64,000 nt of DNA from an uncultured Candidatus Saccharibacteria bacterium (GCA_948945085.1 CARBGY010000002.1:62001-126000), one strand, 5' to 3'. Counted from the stretch's first letter, positions 43,156 to 52,170 are shown. Numbers and translations: made by a program. Notes: generated from the letters alone by a model not told the origin.

Positions 43156-45318
43156 ATGAAAATTGATTTGCATTGCCATACGTTGAGCATAAAAGATGGC
43201 GAAAGTTCAACACGAAATGTTACTGTGGACATATTTAAACAGAAATTAGTGGCGATGAATGTAGAAATCGTAGCTATCACTAATCACAATAGATTTGACT
43301 TAGAGCAATTCAATTTACTCACAAAAAGCGTAAATGGGATATGTCAAGTATGGGCGGGTGTTGAACTTGATATTATAGGCACTAACAATAATAAATATCA
43401 TATGATTGTTATCTGTAGCCCTTGTAAGGCCAGGGAGTTTAGTGAAGAGATTTCAAAATTAACACAAGGGAAAGTGTTGGGAAGCTTCACCGTCGGTGCA
43501 TTAGAGGCTATCGAAAGGTTAGAAAAACTTGGGTGCATATTTATACCACACTTTCATAAAAAACCGACTATAACCGAATCCGAAATTAAGCAAATTAAAG
43601 ACAAACTAACAAATAAGAATCGGCTGATTTTAGAGCCTCAGAATGTAAATTCAATGGGGATTTTTATTAACCACGGCATTAGCTCGATTGTTGGCAGTGA
43701 TGTGAAAGACTGGGATGGGTATCCTGGTAAGGAGCTGCCCGAGCTTAGACTGCGTGTCGATTCATTCGAACAATTTTGCCGCTTACTAGATAAGGACCCA
43801 GTCGTTGTTAAAACAATTTTAGATAAGAAGACACATAGTACAATTACGATAAATCCGTGTAAAAATGACCGTGAAGAAACTAAAGAGGATCATTGTTTCT
43901 ATCATGATATTAATGTGATTATGGGAGACAAAGGTACAGGCAAGACGGAAGTCATCAAGAGTTTGAAAAAATATTTTGAGCTAAATAGCATATCCTGCTC
44001 AACATATATTAGCAGTGAAACCGCCGATGAACTAGACAAAGAATTAAAGACTAACGACATGAAACGCGATACTACAAAAATAGGGATAGACAACTGCGTT
44101 GAAGATTTTAGGCTATTACGCTCATGGGGAGACGAGCAGCCCAGAACCATCAGTGGTTATGTCGCATATCGCAACTCTATAACCAATAAAGAACGGCAGC
44201 GTCGCATACAATGGAGTAGGTCAAAAAAACTTAAGACTAGCGAAATCAGCTCTGTGCTAGAGAAATCAAAACGTGATCTATCAGCAGTACAAAAAGCCAA
44301 GTCTTCATTACACGAGGTCGATACAAATCAATACCTTAAAAATGAAGAAGTCGTTTTGTTCAATGATTTGCTCGCCAGATTGTCAGAATCTGTAGTGGCA
44401 AAATATAACCATACTATCGAGGAGCATTACGCTATTCAGCTTACAAACTTCACTTTGGATAAGTTTAAGGATTATACTGCCGCAAAAACGAATACTGCAC
44501 CCAAGCCGGATAATACTGGGTTCGAGGAGTATGCAATTAATCGGCTTAACCTTGAGAATGCAGTCCATAATATACTAGCTCCCTTCGATGTTCCATTGGA
44601 AAAACGTGAATGTAGGGAGCAAGACTTGATGGGATCAATTGGCGAAAAAGGGAAAATCTTTCTAGAAAGGCTATATAGGCTACTCAACAACGAGAATGAC
44701 GAGAATAAAAAATCAAAACATAGCGAATTTAATAATAATATTACTGATTTGAGAAAGATCAAAGATCTTTTACAAAGTATTGAAAAATATACCTTGAGAA
44801 ATGATCAACATTTGCTTGATAAAATAGATGAGGTGAGACAGCTCATTAATAAGAATGGGGTAAAATCGTTGGATGATTTTGTTGGTATCTCTAAACGGAC
44901 CGTTAACGATCAATTAGAGCCTTACCTATTATCAAACGGTGAACGATCTATTTTGTATATTCAAAAAACCCTTGATGCTGAGGCGGAAGCCTATTTGCTA
45001 GATGAACCAGAGCTAAGCATGGCTAACTCATATATAGATGAGGTAATTCGACCGAGGATTATCGACTTAGGTCGTAAAAATAAAATCGTTATCATAGCAA
45101 CACACAATGCAAATTTAGCCGTAAGGACATTACCATACACCACGATGTATCGTTTCCATGGTCATTCTGGATATAAAACATATATAGGTAATCCCTTCAC
45201 TGACAATTTAGTAAACATACGCGACCCAGATGATAAGCTTGATTGGCGCGAAACAAGTATGAAAATTCTGGAGGGGGGACGGGAGGCATTCAATGAGAGA
45301 AAGGAAATTTATGGGTAA
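43156..45318 (+). CDS. PHP phosphoesterase fused to SMC/ABC-type ATPase, TrlF-like (720 aa)
   Basis: The N-terminal PHP domain (~1-220) has DLHCHT (4-9), AITNHNRFD (~36), GVELD and FIPHFHK (~130): the metal ligands of PHP phosphoesterases. An ATPase module follows with Walker A MGDKGTGKT (~255) and, after a ~350-residue helical arm, LLDEPELSMAN (~615) and an H-loop-like IIATHNANLA. This combination occurs in TrlF-type proteins and some anti-phage systems. TATAAT lies 9 nt before ATG. Probably a nucleic-acid-sensing effector acting with the overlapping small gene. Confidence 0.8.
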   Translation: MKIDLHCHTLSIKDGESSTRNVTVDIFKQKLVAMNVEIVAITNHNRFDLEQFNLLTKSVNGICQVWAGVELDIIGTNNNKYHMIVICSPCKAREFSEEISKLTQGKVLGSFTVGALEAIERLEKLGCIFIPHFHKKPTITESEIKQIKDKLTNKNRLILEPQNVNSMGIFINHGISSIVGSDVKDWDGYPGKELPELRLRVDSFEQFCRLLDKDPVVVKTILDKKTHSTITINPCKNDREETKEDHCFYHDINVIMGDKGTGKTEVIKSLKKYFELNSISCSTYISSETADELDKELKTNDMKRDTTKIGIDNCVEDFRLLRSWGDEQPRTISGYVAYRNSITNKERQRRIQWSRSKKLKTSEISSVLEKSKRDLSAVQKAKSSLHEVDTNQYLKNEEVVLFNDLLARLSESVVAKYNHTIEEHYAIQLTNFTLDKFKDYTAAKTNTAPKPDNTGFEEYAINRLNLENAVHNILAPFDVPLEKRECREQDLMGSIGEKGKIFLERLYRLLNNENDENKKSKHSEFNNNITDLRKIKDLLQSIEKYTLRNDQHLLDKIDEVRQLINKNGVKSLDDFVGISKRTVNDQLEPYLLSNGERSILYIQKTLDAEAEAYLLDEPELSMANSYIDEVIRPRIIDLGRKNKIVIIATHNANLAVRTLPYTTMYRFHGHSGYKTYIGNPFTDNLVNIRDPDDKLDWRETSMKILEGGREAFNERKEIYG

Positions 45319-45622
45319 TAGTTCGAAGCGCAAAATTAAAGTTAAATTGAGAAAGGAAGATGCTTCCGATGTATTGGAGTTCTGTTTGTCTCCAAATCAA
45401 ACCATTAATCTTAATCAAGATAATCAAGAAGCTATAAAATCAATGTTTTGTACATTAATATCCATACTAAAAGATACTGATGTAGTACTGGAACTAGAGA
45501 CTGAGAAGAATTTTGACTCTGATCTCATGAAAGAAGTAGCAGCTGACTATATCAGAGATTTAAATATTGAGATAGATAATGTGCGTACAAAAATTCTTAA
45601 AGAGTATAGTACTGATAATTAG
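45311..45622 (+). CDS. Small partner of the PHP-ATPase (103 aa)
   Basis: ATG 45311 follows AAAGGAAA and overlaps the PHP-ATPase stop by 8 bp (ATGGGTAA); an earlier in-frame start at 45293 is less likely. The product has a basic start (SSKRKIKVKLRKED), a beta-helix-rich middle and an acidic C-terminal helix. No known domain. Coupled translation suggests it binds or regulates the ATPase. Confidence 0.6.
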   Translation: MGNSSKRKIKVKLRKEDASDVLEFCLSPNQTINLNQDNQEAIKSMFCTLISILKDTDVVLELETEKNFDSDLMKEVAADYIRDLNIEIDNVRTKILKEYSTDN

Positions 45623-45656
45623 GGCTTGTCCGTCAATGCCAGGTGTCTATTCGTTC

Positions 45657-45868
45657 TCTAGAAAAGCCGTTAAAGCCGAGCGAACTATGCCCGACCACAG
45701 TTTATATAAATGCGATCTTAGTGAATTTGACCCCTGTAAAATGGGTGAATTTTTTGTTATACACCCAGATTTGGCATTTTTCATAAGTTCTTGTTCAATT
45801 TTGCGTTTGCCTTCATCTATAACTTGCACCTATTCATATGATTTTGCATCTATTAGTTTGGCTGTTAT
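45657..45868 (-). repeat. 212-bp direct repeat, left copy, inside a decayed gene
   Basis: Nearly identical to 48825-49036, offset 3168 bp. On the minus strand it encodes a fragment (VQVIDEGKRKIEQELMKNAK ... LYKLWSGIVRSAL), interrupted by TAG, that continues beyond the repeat to ~45955 (RQINDINELEANPIVV). It is therefore the C-terminal remains of an unknown protein-coding gene. Confidence 0.85.
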
Positions 45869-45951
45869 AGCCTTAGCGGATTTTTGCGGAACAACAATTG
45901 GGTTTGCTTCTAACTCGTTAATATCGTTAATTTGGCGGAGAGTGGACCCTA

Positions 45952-46980
45952 CTACAATATTAAGTCATCCCCATCTTTTAACCCCGCTTGCAATGCTTTT
46001 TTCTGCATAAAATCATAGCTCCTATCAACTTCAACATATTCTAAATTATCACTCTGTATCTTACCGTAAATTGCTATGCCATATTCTGATGTAAAATTTG
46101 GATTTTGATACATACTCCTAACGTCAGGGCAATAATTTTCATCTGCAAGTTGCTTAAAACTTGGTATATTCTGCAATATTTTATCATAGTTTGCTTCGGT
46201 AGTCATGCCATCCCTTAGTCCAGCAACATCACCAAAACTCGCCTTGTTGCCGTCAATGTCTTCTATAGGAATAAGGTAGATACGATTTTTCCCTTTGCAG
46301 AAGTTATGAGCTAATCTCACTCCGCGCGTTTTTGCTTCGAGAACTTTGTCAGCAGGAAAATCTTTCTTTTCGGAGATTTTTTGACTAAGCACTCTTGACC
46401 AGTATACCTCTTCTTTTTCACCAACTTTTGGAGGAAATGGCAATTCGTGTGTAGCTGAGCACTGAAATACGTCTTCAAAAATTACTGCCGGAAATGCCTG
46501 TGTGGCATAGTTTACTTCAGTGGTGCCAGGGAGCGTGACATATAGAATATCTAGCGCGTCATTAGACAAGTTAATTTGTTTGCCAAAACACTCGGCAATA
46601 TATTTTGCATCTTCAATATCTTCATCGCGAAGCCTGAGGCCACTCATGCCATTCTTGTCGATTTGCTCGCTAAAATAACTACTTTGTCCCGATGCTAAAA
46701 ACGAAGCTTTAGTCGTACAGTTAAAATCTTCAACTTTTCGCATAACCTCCCAGTCATCATGTCCAGCTGGTAGCGCTAAATCATAAATTGCTTGCAGTTC
46801 CCGATTTTGCCTTGTCATATAGTTTTTCGCCACTTCAGCATCGTCACTACCTCCATACTCGGTGCGCAGTTTTTTCATATGTTCGAAAAAATTCGGCATT
46901 TTGCCCAAAATTTGTTCAAATTTTGACGGTTGTCTCGAGGTGTTTTCACCATTTGGCAGAGCTTCATGCCTACTCATCAT
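45952..46980 (-). CDS. Hypothetical protein (342 aa)
   Basis: Starts at tandem ATGs (46980/46977) behind AAAGAGAAA. It is a soluble, mixed alpha/beta protein without signal peptide. Notable stretches are ALPAGHDDWEVMRKVEDFNC, CFGKQINLSNDALD and HNFCKGKNRIYLIP. No family recognised. It lies inside the segment bounded by the 212-bp repeats, with the toxin/antitoxin-like pair, and ends at the decayed gene. Confidence 0.65.
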   Translation of the reverse strand: MMSRHEALPNGENTSRQPSKFEQILGKMPNFFEHMKKLRTEYGGSDDAEVAKNYMTRQNRELQAIYDLALPAGHDDWEVMRKVEDFNCTTKASFLASGQSSYFSEQIDKNGMSGLRLRDEDIEDAKYIAECFGKQINLSNDALDILYVTLPGTTEVNYATQAFPAVIFEDVFQCSATHELPFPPKVGEKEEVYWSRVLSQKISEKKDFPADKVLEAKTRGVRLAHNFCKGKNRIYLIPIEDIDGNKASFGDVAGLRDGMTTEANYDKILQNIPSFKQLADENYCPDVRSMYQNPNFTSEYGIAIYGKIQSDNLEYVEVDRSYDFMQKKALQAGLKDGDDLIL

Positions 46981-47091
46981 GTATATTTCTCTTTACGCCC
47001 ACCTCCCGGTGGATTTATTTTACTAGCTAGCAGCATATTTTTCCATTACGATTATCTAATACGATTATAGCATTACATTGAAACAAATACA

Positions 47092-47175
47092 GTTGATAAC
47101 TTTATGCGAAGGTATAAGGAATGAGGCTTTTAGGCTATGAGTGTCAGACTACCTTCCAAGAAGATTTTAATAATG
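47092..47175 (+). pseudogene. Truncated copy of the 42.8-kb gene junction
   Basis: About 84 bp align with 42774-42858. VDNFMRRYKE-stop corresponds to VDKFMRNYKK, and MRLLGYECQTTFQEDF corresponds to MRLLDYECKTIFWNDF. Homology ends and the frame runs into antisense of the neighbouring peptidase gene, so this is a fragment left by duplication or recombination. Confidence 0.6.
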
Positions 47176-47206
47176 TTTTTCCGTACCATGATACTTCTCG
47201 CATTGT

Positions 47207-48274
47207 TTATGCCTTCACCTCTAATTTTTTATGTAAATTATTATATTTTGTATATGAAATGATGCCATCTTTTTTAAGTCTTCCGGCGACTATGCTCGGT
47301 GATATGTGCTCATTGGAAGAAAAAACAAGTATATCGGCTTCTGTTATTGCTGTATGTTCATTTAAAAATGCGTCATATAGCCTATGTGGTAGCAGGGCTT
47401 CTGAGGCAAAAGCATCCGCTTCCTTTTCCATTTCATTGGTTTCAGATTGTTCAAGATCAACAAATTGTTCTTTTTTACTATGCTTCAAAATGTGTCCAAT
47501 CTCATGAAATAGCGTAAACCACAGTATGTCATCTCGTTTACCTTTATCACTTAATTCGATCACTGGGTGATGTCCAATCCACCTAGTAGCACCATTAACA
47601 TATGTTCTTGGAATATATTCTGCTGCCACCAAAATAACTCCACATCCAGCAAGAATATCGCAGATTTTCCCAAAAAAATCTCTGGGTAGATCATATATAA
47701 TCTCTTTGATGCATATGAGTGAATTCTTTAATTTCGTTTCACTATAATCGGATATGTCTTTAGCGTTTGTTGCTAATATTTCGCCTTTTCTTAACCATGC
47801 AGCCAAAGCAATCTTATCTAGCTCATCTTTGTCAGATTTTCTAAATGCGGCAGGTTGAGAAATCTCAATATGTTTCAACGAACTAACGCCGAAGAAGCCA
47901 TATAAGCTTATTACACGTTCTATTTTATCGTTAGTCTTTCTAACCCATCCTACTTTAGCCATATACGTATAGGGTATACCGTTTAACATTTCTACTTCTT
48001 CGGCTGCTTTTTTCTCTTGATTTATTCGAGCGATTGTTGCACGGTAATTCGCATCTAGATTAGTCCAAAACTCGACACTCCCCCCCAGTGTGTTTGATAA
48101 TCTAATTGAGGTTTCTGCAGTTATTGGTGAAGTTTCGTTAAGGATTTCACTTATATGCTTTTCGGTAAGACCAGTTCTTTCTGCGAGCCACTTCTGAGAA
48201 ACGTCAAGATGTGCCAAATAGTTACGTAATGTACGCCCTGGGTGAATAGCTATCTTTGGCCTATATTCACTCAT
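47207..48274 (-). CDS. HigA-type HTH fused to ImmA/IrrE metallopeptidase (355 aa)
   Basis: ATG 48274 (MSEYRPKIAIHPG) follows AAAGGAG. Residues ~10-75 form a HigA/VapI-type XRE helix-turn-helix (VSQKWLAERTGLTEKHISEI). The C-terminal domain has the zinc motif HEIGH (~256) and EKEADAFASEALLP, typical of ImmA/IrrE peptidases. It lies 17 bp after the RelE/HigB-like gene, so the pair is probably a toxin-antitoxin module in which the antitoxin-like protein also carries a protease. Confidence 0.88.
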   Translation of the reverse strand: MSEYRPKIAIHPGRTLRNYLAHLDVSQKWLAERTGLTEKHISEILNETSPITAETSIRLSNTLGGSVEFWTNLDANYRATIARINQEKKAAEEVEMLNGIPYTYMAKVGWVRKTNDKIERVISLYGFFGVSSLKHIEISQPAAFRKSDKDELDKIALAAWLRKGEILATNAKDISDYSETKLKNSLICIKEIIYDLPRDFFGKICDILAGCGVILVAAEYIPRTYVNGATRWIGHHPVIELSDKGKRDDILWFTLFHEIGHILKHSKKEQFVDLEQSETNEMEKEADAFASEALLPHRLYDAFLNEHTAITEADILVFSSNEHISPSIVAGRLKKDGIISYTKYNNLHKKLEVKA

Positions 48275-48291
48275 TTTGACTCCTTTCATTA

Positions 48292-48651
48292 TTAATGATA
48301 ATCTTCAATTAGTTCTTCAATGATAATGCGTTCAATACTCCTCTGTTGATTTATATTGTCACAGTTTGATATCGGTGTAAATACTATACGCCACACACCT
48401 CGACCACCACATCCCCTTATGCGAATATCAACGGCGGCTGTTCCACTTCGATTATTTGCTAAAAGGTGATAATTAAGCATCGGCGGTAGATCCGCCACAG
48501 TCCGTGCGGCGATCAACGCATCTAGCGTACTAAGAATATCCTCTGGCTCTGCCGGGCACTTTTTCTTCTTGATGTATTTAGTCAAAGCGTTGCTAATTGG
48601 ATAATCATTTACCATATTCGCTTGTTTATCATAAGCGAATTCTACTTTCAT
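48292..48651 (-). CDS. HigB/RelE-like toxin (119 aa)
   Basis: SD AAAGGAGG before ATG 48651. The C-terminal half (LANNRSGTAAVDIRIRGCGG, VWRIVFTP) has the basic, strand-rich pattern of RelE/HigB mRNA interferases; the match is moderate. As first gene of a two-gene unit with a HigA-like HTH protein, it would be the toxin that cleaves mRNA on the ribosome. A phage killer-type role is possible. Confidence 0.6.
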   Translation of the reverse strand: MKVEFAYDKQANMVNDYPISNALTKYIKKKKCPAEPEDILSTLDALIAARTVADLPPMLNYHLLANNRSGTAAVDIRIRGCGGRGVWRIVFTPISNCDNINQQRSIERIIIEELIEDYH

Positions 48652-48824
48652 TTTACCTCCTTTTTGAATGAAAGTAAATATTTTTATTAACCCACTTGGT
48701 AATATTTTATCGTAAATCTCTTATCTTGTCTAGGGTGTGATTTTTGGATAGCGTCACTAGTGGACTTAGCAAAAGTTAATTTGAGATAGTAGCACCAAAC
48801 AAAACTTGGCCTGGTGGTTATTAT

Positions 48825-49036
48825 TCTAAAAAAGCTGTTACAGCCGAGTGAACTATACCCGACCACAGTTTATATAAATGCGATCTTAGTGAATTTGACC
48901 CCTGTAAAATGGGTGAATTTTTTGTTATACACCCAGATTTGGCATTTTTCATAAGTTCTTGTTCAATTTTGCGTTTGCCTTCATCTATAACTTGCACCTA
49001 TTCATATGATTTTGCATCTATTAGTTTGGCTGTTAT
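48825..49036 (-). repeat. 212-bp direct repeat, right copy
   Basis: Same orientation as 45657-45868 and almost identical from TTTATATAAATGCG onward. It ends two bases before the Nudix stop codon (49038), so recombination may have set the 3' end of that gene. The segment between the copies is ~2.96 kb. Confidence 0.85.
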
Positions 49037-49037
49037 C

Positions 49038-49439
49038 TCATATTCTACGTTTTCTCGCTTCTTGCCAAGTCTCTTTATAATAATCTGTTAAATAATCATC
49101 AATCTCATTAAAGTTCACCCACCAGCATTGCTCAACTTCACCTGCTTGTGGTTTAATTTTTCCATCTTTAACTTTGGCTATAAATAGATGAATATCTTTT
49201 ATAGCCGTACCACTATGTATGGAGTGACTTACAATAATTGGTACCCGATCGATAATCTCAACGTTTAGACTAACCTCTTCAAATGTTTCACGAAGTGCCG
49301 TCTCTATGCTGGTCTCTCCGCGCTCTTGATGACCTTTCGGGAACGACCAGAACGTCTTTTCATCATCGTCTTTTGCGCCAATGAGCAATACTTTATCTTG
49401 GTCAACTATGATTGTGCCGCAACTTTTTTCATGCTTCAT
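49038..49439 (-). CDS. Nudix hydrolase (133 aa)
   Basis: The Nudix box is GHQERGETSIETALRETFEE (~35-55), with Gly, Glu, REx2EE in register. The N-terminus (SCGTIIVDQDKVLLIGAKDD) and length fit small (di)nucleoside polyphosphate hydrolases of the Ap4A/MutT type. ATG 49439 has no strong SD. Its stop lies at the border of the 212-bp repeat; the C-terminus may be truncated or altered. Confidence 0.85.
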   Translation of the reverse strand: MKHEKSCGTIIVDQDKVLLIGAKDDDEKTFWSFPKGHQERGETSIETALRETFEEVSLNVEIIDRVPIIVSHSIHSGTAIKDIHLFIAKVKDGKIKPQAGEVEQCWWVNFNEIDDYLTDYYKETWQEARKRRI

Positions 49440-49516
49440 GCTAGTATTATACTATACCATATATCCACCTCAATGGAAAGGTAAATGCAACCGGTTCACT
49501 CAACGAATCCAGAAAG

Positions 49517-50404
49517 AACTAGTTCAACAAAAATAGGAACAACCTTTATAATTAGTAGTAGCAATACAAACTAATAAATAAGGAGTTTTTCCTATGAATA
49601 GTATAACAAATTTACCAAACGAATACCACTGCCATCGTAATTTCTATAAGGCAATATGGGGAGACTGCACTTGTAGCCGTTGTGGCTCAAAAAACCTGAA
49701 GTTTAGAACTAACTATGAGTATTGTCCAGACTGTAAACATAAATCATCTGTCAAAGCAGAAACTATCTTTAAGGGTAGCAATCTTACATATAGACGCATT
49801 TATATTCTGATTTGGTGTTGGCAACAAAAGATTGGTATTGGAGACATAGTAAAACTCACAGGTATTTCCTACCCAATCGTAGAACGTTGGCTCGTGCGTC
49901 TGAGGGCCGCTCTCGCGCCCTCAGACGTGGTTCTAGAAGATATCGTGGAGATTGATGGTAGTTTCTTTGGCAGACTAAAGTATGGTAAGCAAAAATTAGT
50001 GGCTGGAGCTATTAATTCTGGTAGTAAACAACTAGTACTAAAGATAGTCTATGCTAAGGATACTGAAGCAGTAGAAAACTTTGTAAATGCTTATATTAAG
50101 AAGGGTAGTTTAATAAGAACTGGTGGTCTAGGATCGTATAACCAAGAATCTTTGGCAGGATATGATTATGAGAGATGTGGCCATGACAACTTCTACTTTG
50201 ACCCTACTAATCATATAGGAAACGTTTGGAGCATAATGAAGCGAGCTCTACGTCGCATCTATCGTGATCTTACCTTCTCCCTAGCGCAACTTAATCTTAT
50301 CCTTCGTGAGTGGGAAAATCGCTACAACAACCCAGAGTTATTCTATAATGTAGATAGCTACTTAAAACTTAGGGGTTGTTCTAAGTTCGTTTATTGAACT
50401 AGTT
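49517..50404 (+). mobile_element. IS1595-family-like insertion sequence
   Basis: The ~888-bp element carries one transposase gene. Imperfect terminal inverted repeats of ~30 bp: both ends begin AACTAGTTCAA and finish with AACAACC. The transposase stop codon lies inside the right repeat. No clear target-site duplication is visible; flanks AGAAAG and AGTTAC differ. Confidence 0.8.
49594..50397 (+). CDS. ISXO2-like (IS1595 family) transposase (267 aa)
   Basis: An N-terminal zinc ribbon (CTCSRCG ... YCPDCKHKS, ~24-50) and a HTH region (IVKLTGISYPIVERWL) are followed by the DDE/DDN-like domain: VEIDGSFFGR holds the first Asp (~128). The second expected Asp (in a TDxxxxY-type motif) reads TGGLGSY. 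HIGNVWSIMKRALR matches the third motif with Asn. Loss of the second acidic residue may mean an inactive copy, although alignment is needed. SD AAGGAG lies 9 nt upstream of ATG. Confidence 0.88.
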   Translation: MNSITNLPNEYHCHRNFYKAIWGDCTCSRCGSKNLKFRTNYEYCPDCKHKSSVKAETIFKGSNLTYRRIYILIWCWQQKIGIGDIVKLTGISYPIVERWLVRLRAALAPSDVVLEDIVEIDGSFFGRLKYGKQKLVAGAINSGSKQLVLKIVYAKDTEAVENFVNAYIKKGSLIRTGGLGSYNQESLAGYDYERCGHDNFYFDPTNHIGNVWSIMKRALRRIYRDLTFSLAQLNLILREWENRYNNPELFYNVDSYLKLRGCSKFVY

Positions 50405-50451
50405 AGTTACAAGTAAGCTACACCTAACCGCAGTCCTGCAATAAGTCCGAC

Positions 50452-51006
50452 CTATTCAATTCCTCTTGCTCTTAAAGCCATGTCTAATTCGTCAACGCGT
50501 TTAATTGATCTAATCAATGAACGAGTTACGACATAATAGGTATTACGCATGTTTAGATTCATACCTTTAGCTCGCATGGCATATTTAATTTCAATAATTT
50601 CGCGTCGCAAAATTGGTATCATTGATATAGCAAGGCAAATTACTAAACAGACTTCATCCGTATTAAGACCAAACCTGCGCAATGGAGATAGAAGACTACT
50701 AATGATTCTAGCAAACTCAAGGACACTTAGGGTCTGCGAGTAGGTTAGCGTCATACAACATACTATTAATAATTTTAATGCAATAAAAACTGCAGATTGC
50801 AGATTGCCTAGTAGTGCATTAAATCCGAAAGTTAGTAGAATAAAAGGCATGATGCTTACTATTCCCTGTAATACTTTTGCGAGTTTAATTCTTCGCAGCA
50901 GACAGTATACCAATGTTATCATACAAGCGCCGCTAATTACGCACCCTGCATTAGGCAGAAAGAAGATTGTAGTTACATAAATAAAAAATAATAGAAATTC
51001 AATCAC
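50452..51006 (-). CDS. ecfT: ECF transporter transmembrane subunit (EcfT)
   Basis: The membrane scaffold of an energy-coupling factor importer. Several helices (~3-22, ~45-65, ~70-90, ~113-135) precede the two cytosolic coupling helices, with MRAKGM (~149) and LRARGI at the C-terminus: the paired A-R-G motifs that dock into the ATPase. At 184 aa it is shorter than typical EcfT (~260). It overlaps the ATPase gene by 4 bp. Confidence 0.85.
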   Translation of the reverse strand: MIEFLLFFIYVTTIFFLPNAGCVISGACMITLVYCLLRRIKLAKVLQGIVSIMPFILLTFGFNALLGNLQSAVFIALKLLIVCCMTLTYSQTLSVLEFARIISSLLSPLRRFGLNTDEVCLVICLAISMIPILRREIIEIKYAMRAKGMNLNMRNTYYVVTRSLIRSIKRVDELDMALRARGIE

Positions 51007-51647
51007 TCGATATTCCCATCCCGTAACATAATAATTCTATCAGCAATTGAGGCTTCCTCATTCGAGTTGGTAATTAGCAGAATTCCGATCCCTTGCAACT
51101 TCAGATTGCGGATGATTTTCCAAATTTCATGTTTGCCGGCAGGATCGATCATTGTTGTTGGTTCATCAAGCACTAAGTATTCTGGTTTTCTAGCCAGTAT
51201 TTCTGCTAGTACAATTCTCTGCTTTTGTCCTAAAGAAAAATCCCATAAATTATCCCCGCAATTAACCATACCGACTTGTTCTAAAACTTCATTTACAATT
51301 CCCTCTACGTTAGCTCGTTTACCAAGTGCGAATTTTAGCTCATCATGTACATTATTAAAAATAATTTGGGTCTCTGGGTTTTGGAAAACTATACCAACTT
51401 TTGCGAAAATATCTTTATAGTTTTTCTTAATACCAACATCAATTTCGTCAATAAAAACTTGATTCTTTTGTGGCGTTATAATGCCACTCACCAATCTACC
51501 GATGGTTGATTTTCCGGAGCCGTTTTTACCGATGAGCGCCACTACCTCACTTTTCGCAACGTTAAATGAAACGTCTTGCAATACTAGAGAGCGAGACCTA
51601 TAGTATTTATACTTCAGATTTTGCACCTTGATCATGAGATTCTCCAT
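51003..51647 (-). CDS. ecfA: ECF transporter ATP-binding subunit (EcfA)
   Basis: Walker A GKNGSGKST (40-48), Q-loop VFQNPETQ, ABC signature as FSLGQKQR (L-G-Q in place of SGGQ), Walker B YLVLDEPTTMID and a final switch region LLITNSNEEA, where Asn replaces the usual H-loop His. Only one ATPase gene is present, so it may work as a homodimer. It overlaps the S-component gene by 41 bp and ecfT by 4 bp. Confidence 0.9.
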   Translation of the reverse strand: MENLMIKVQNLKYKYYRSRSLVLQDVSFNVAKSEVVALIGKNGSGKSTIGRLVSGIITPQKNQVFIDEIDVGIKKNYKDIFAKVGIVFQNPETQIIFNNVHDELKFALGKRANVEGIVNEVLEQVGMVNCGDNLWDFSLGQKQRIVLAEILARKPEYLVLDEPTTMIDPAGKHEIWKIIRNLKLQGIGILLITNSNEEASIADRIIMLRDGNIE

Positions 51648-52170
51648 TATATAAATAGCTTAGCGCCACCTCTTGCAAAGCCTTTTCAATGAATAGGAAT
51701 ATTACTATATGTACTGGTACCATGATAATCTGTTTAAGTAACCGCATCCAAAAAAGTGGTAAAAATGCTTTGCCCATCGTTATACTTAAACATAAAGTAT
51801 TCAGCCCCATATTAACAATTAACGTCACCAACACGACGGCAGCGATAGTCTTAAATATGAATTTTTGTTCCGGAATCGCTATGGGTGTACTCTTATACAA
51901 TAAAATACCATAAATCAAACCGGCGATAGCTGTTGTAACTGTATATCCCACAAAGTACGGACCAGTTGGAAATAGTAAAGCACCAACCAAATCTCCTAAG
52001 ATATTGATCAGAACTGACCATTTCCAGCCTAAATATGTAGCGCAAAGCATAGTCGGTACGAAAGCAAAGCTTATTTTTAATATAGGTGTTTTTATTGATA
52101 AAAACCGCGATAGTACAATCAACATTGCTAAGCAGATTGCGGCCAGGATGATTCTTTTATTTTTACTCAC
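51607..52170 (-). CDS. folT: ECF transporter substrate-binding subunit, folate type (FolT)
   Basis: GTG 52170 follows AGAAAGGA; the frame continues upstream through the riboswitch and that part is not coding. About five to six helices. ISFAFVPTMLCATYLGWKW and ILGDLVGALLFPTGPYFVGY match the folate S-component pattern. The THF riboswitch immediately upstream independently supports a folate substrate. It imports reduced folate from the host or medium, consistent with absence of a folate pathway in reduced genomes. Confidence 0.88.
   Translation of the reverse strand: MSKNKRIILAAICLAMLIVLSRFLSIKTPILKISFAFVPTMLCATYLGWKWSVLINILGDLVGALLFPTGPYFVGYTVTTAIAGLIYGILLYKSTPIAIPEQKFIFKTIAAVVLVTLIVNMGLNTLCLSITMGKAFLPLFWMRLLKQIIMVPVHIVIFLFIEKALQEVALSYLYNGESHDQGAKSEV

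Noticed and set aside
45579..46010. 143-codon plus-strand frame across the left 212-bp repeat
   Set aside because: Antisense to the decayed gene and to the 3' end of the 342-aa gene; no start signal.
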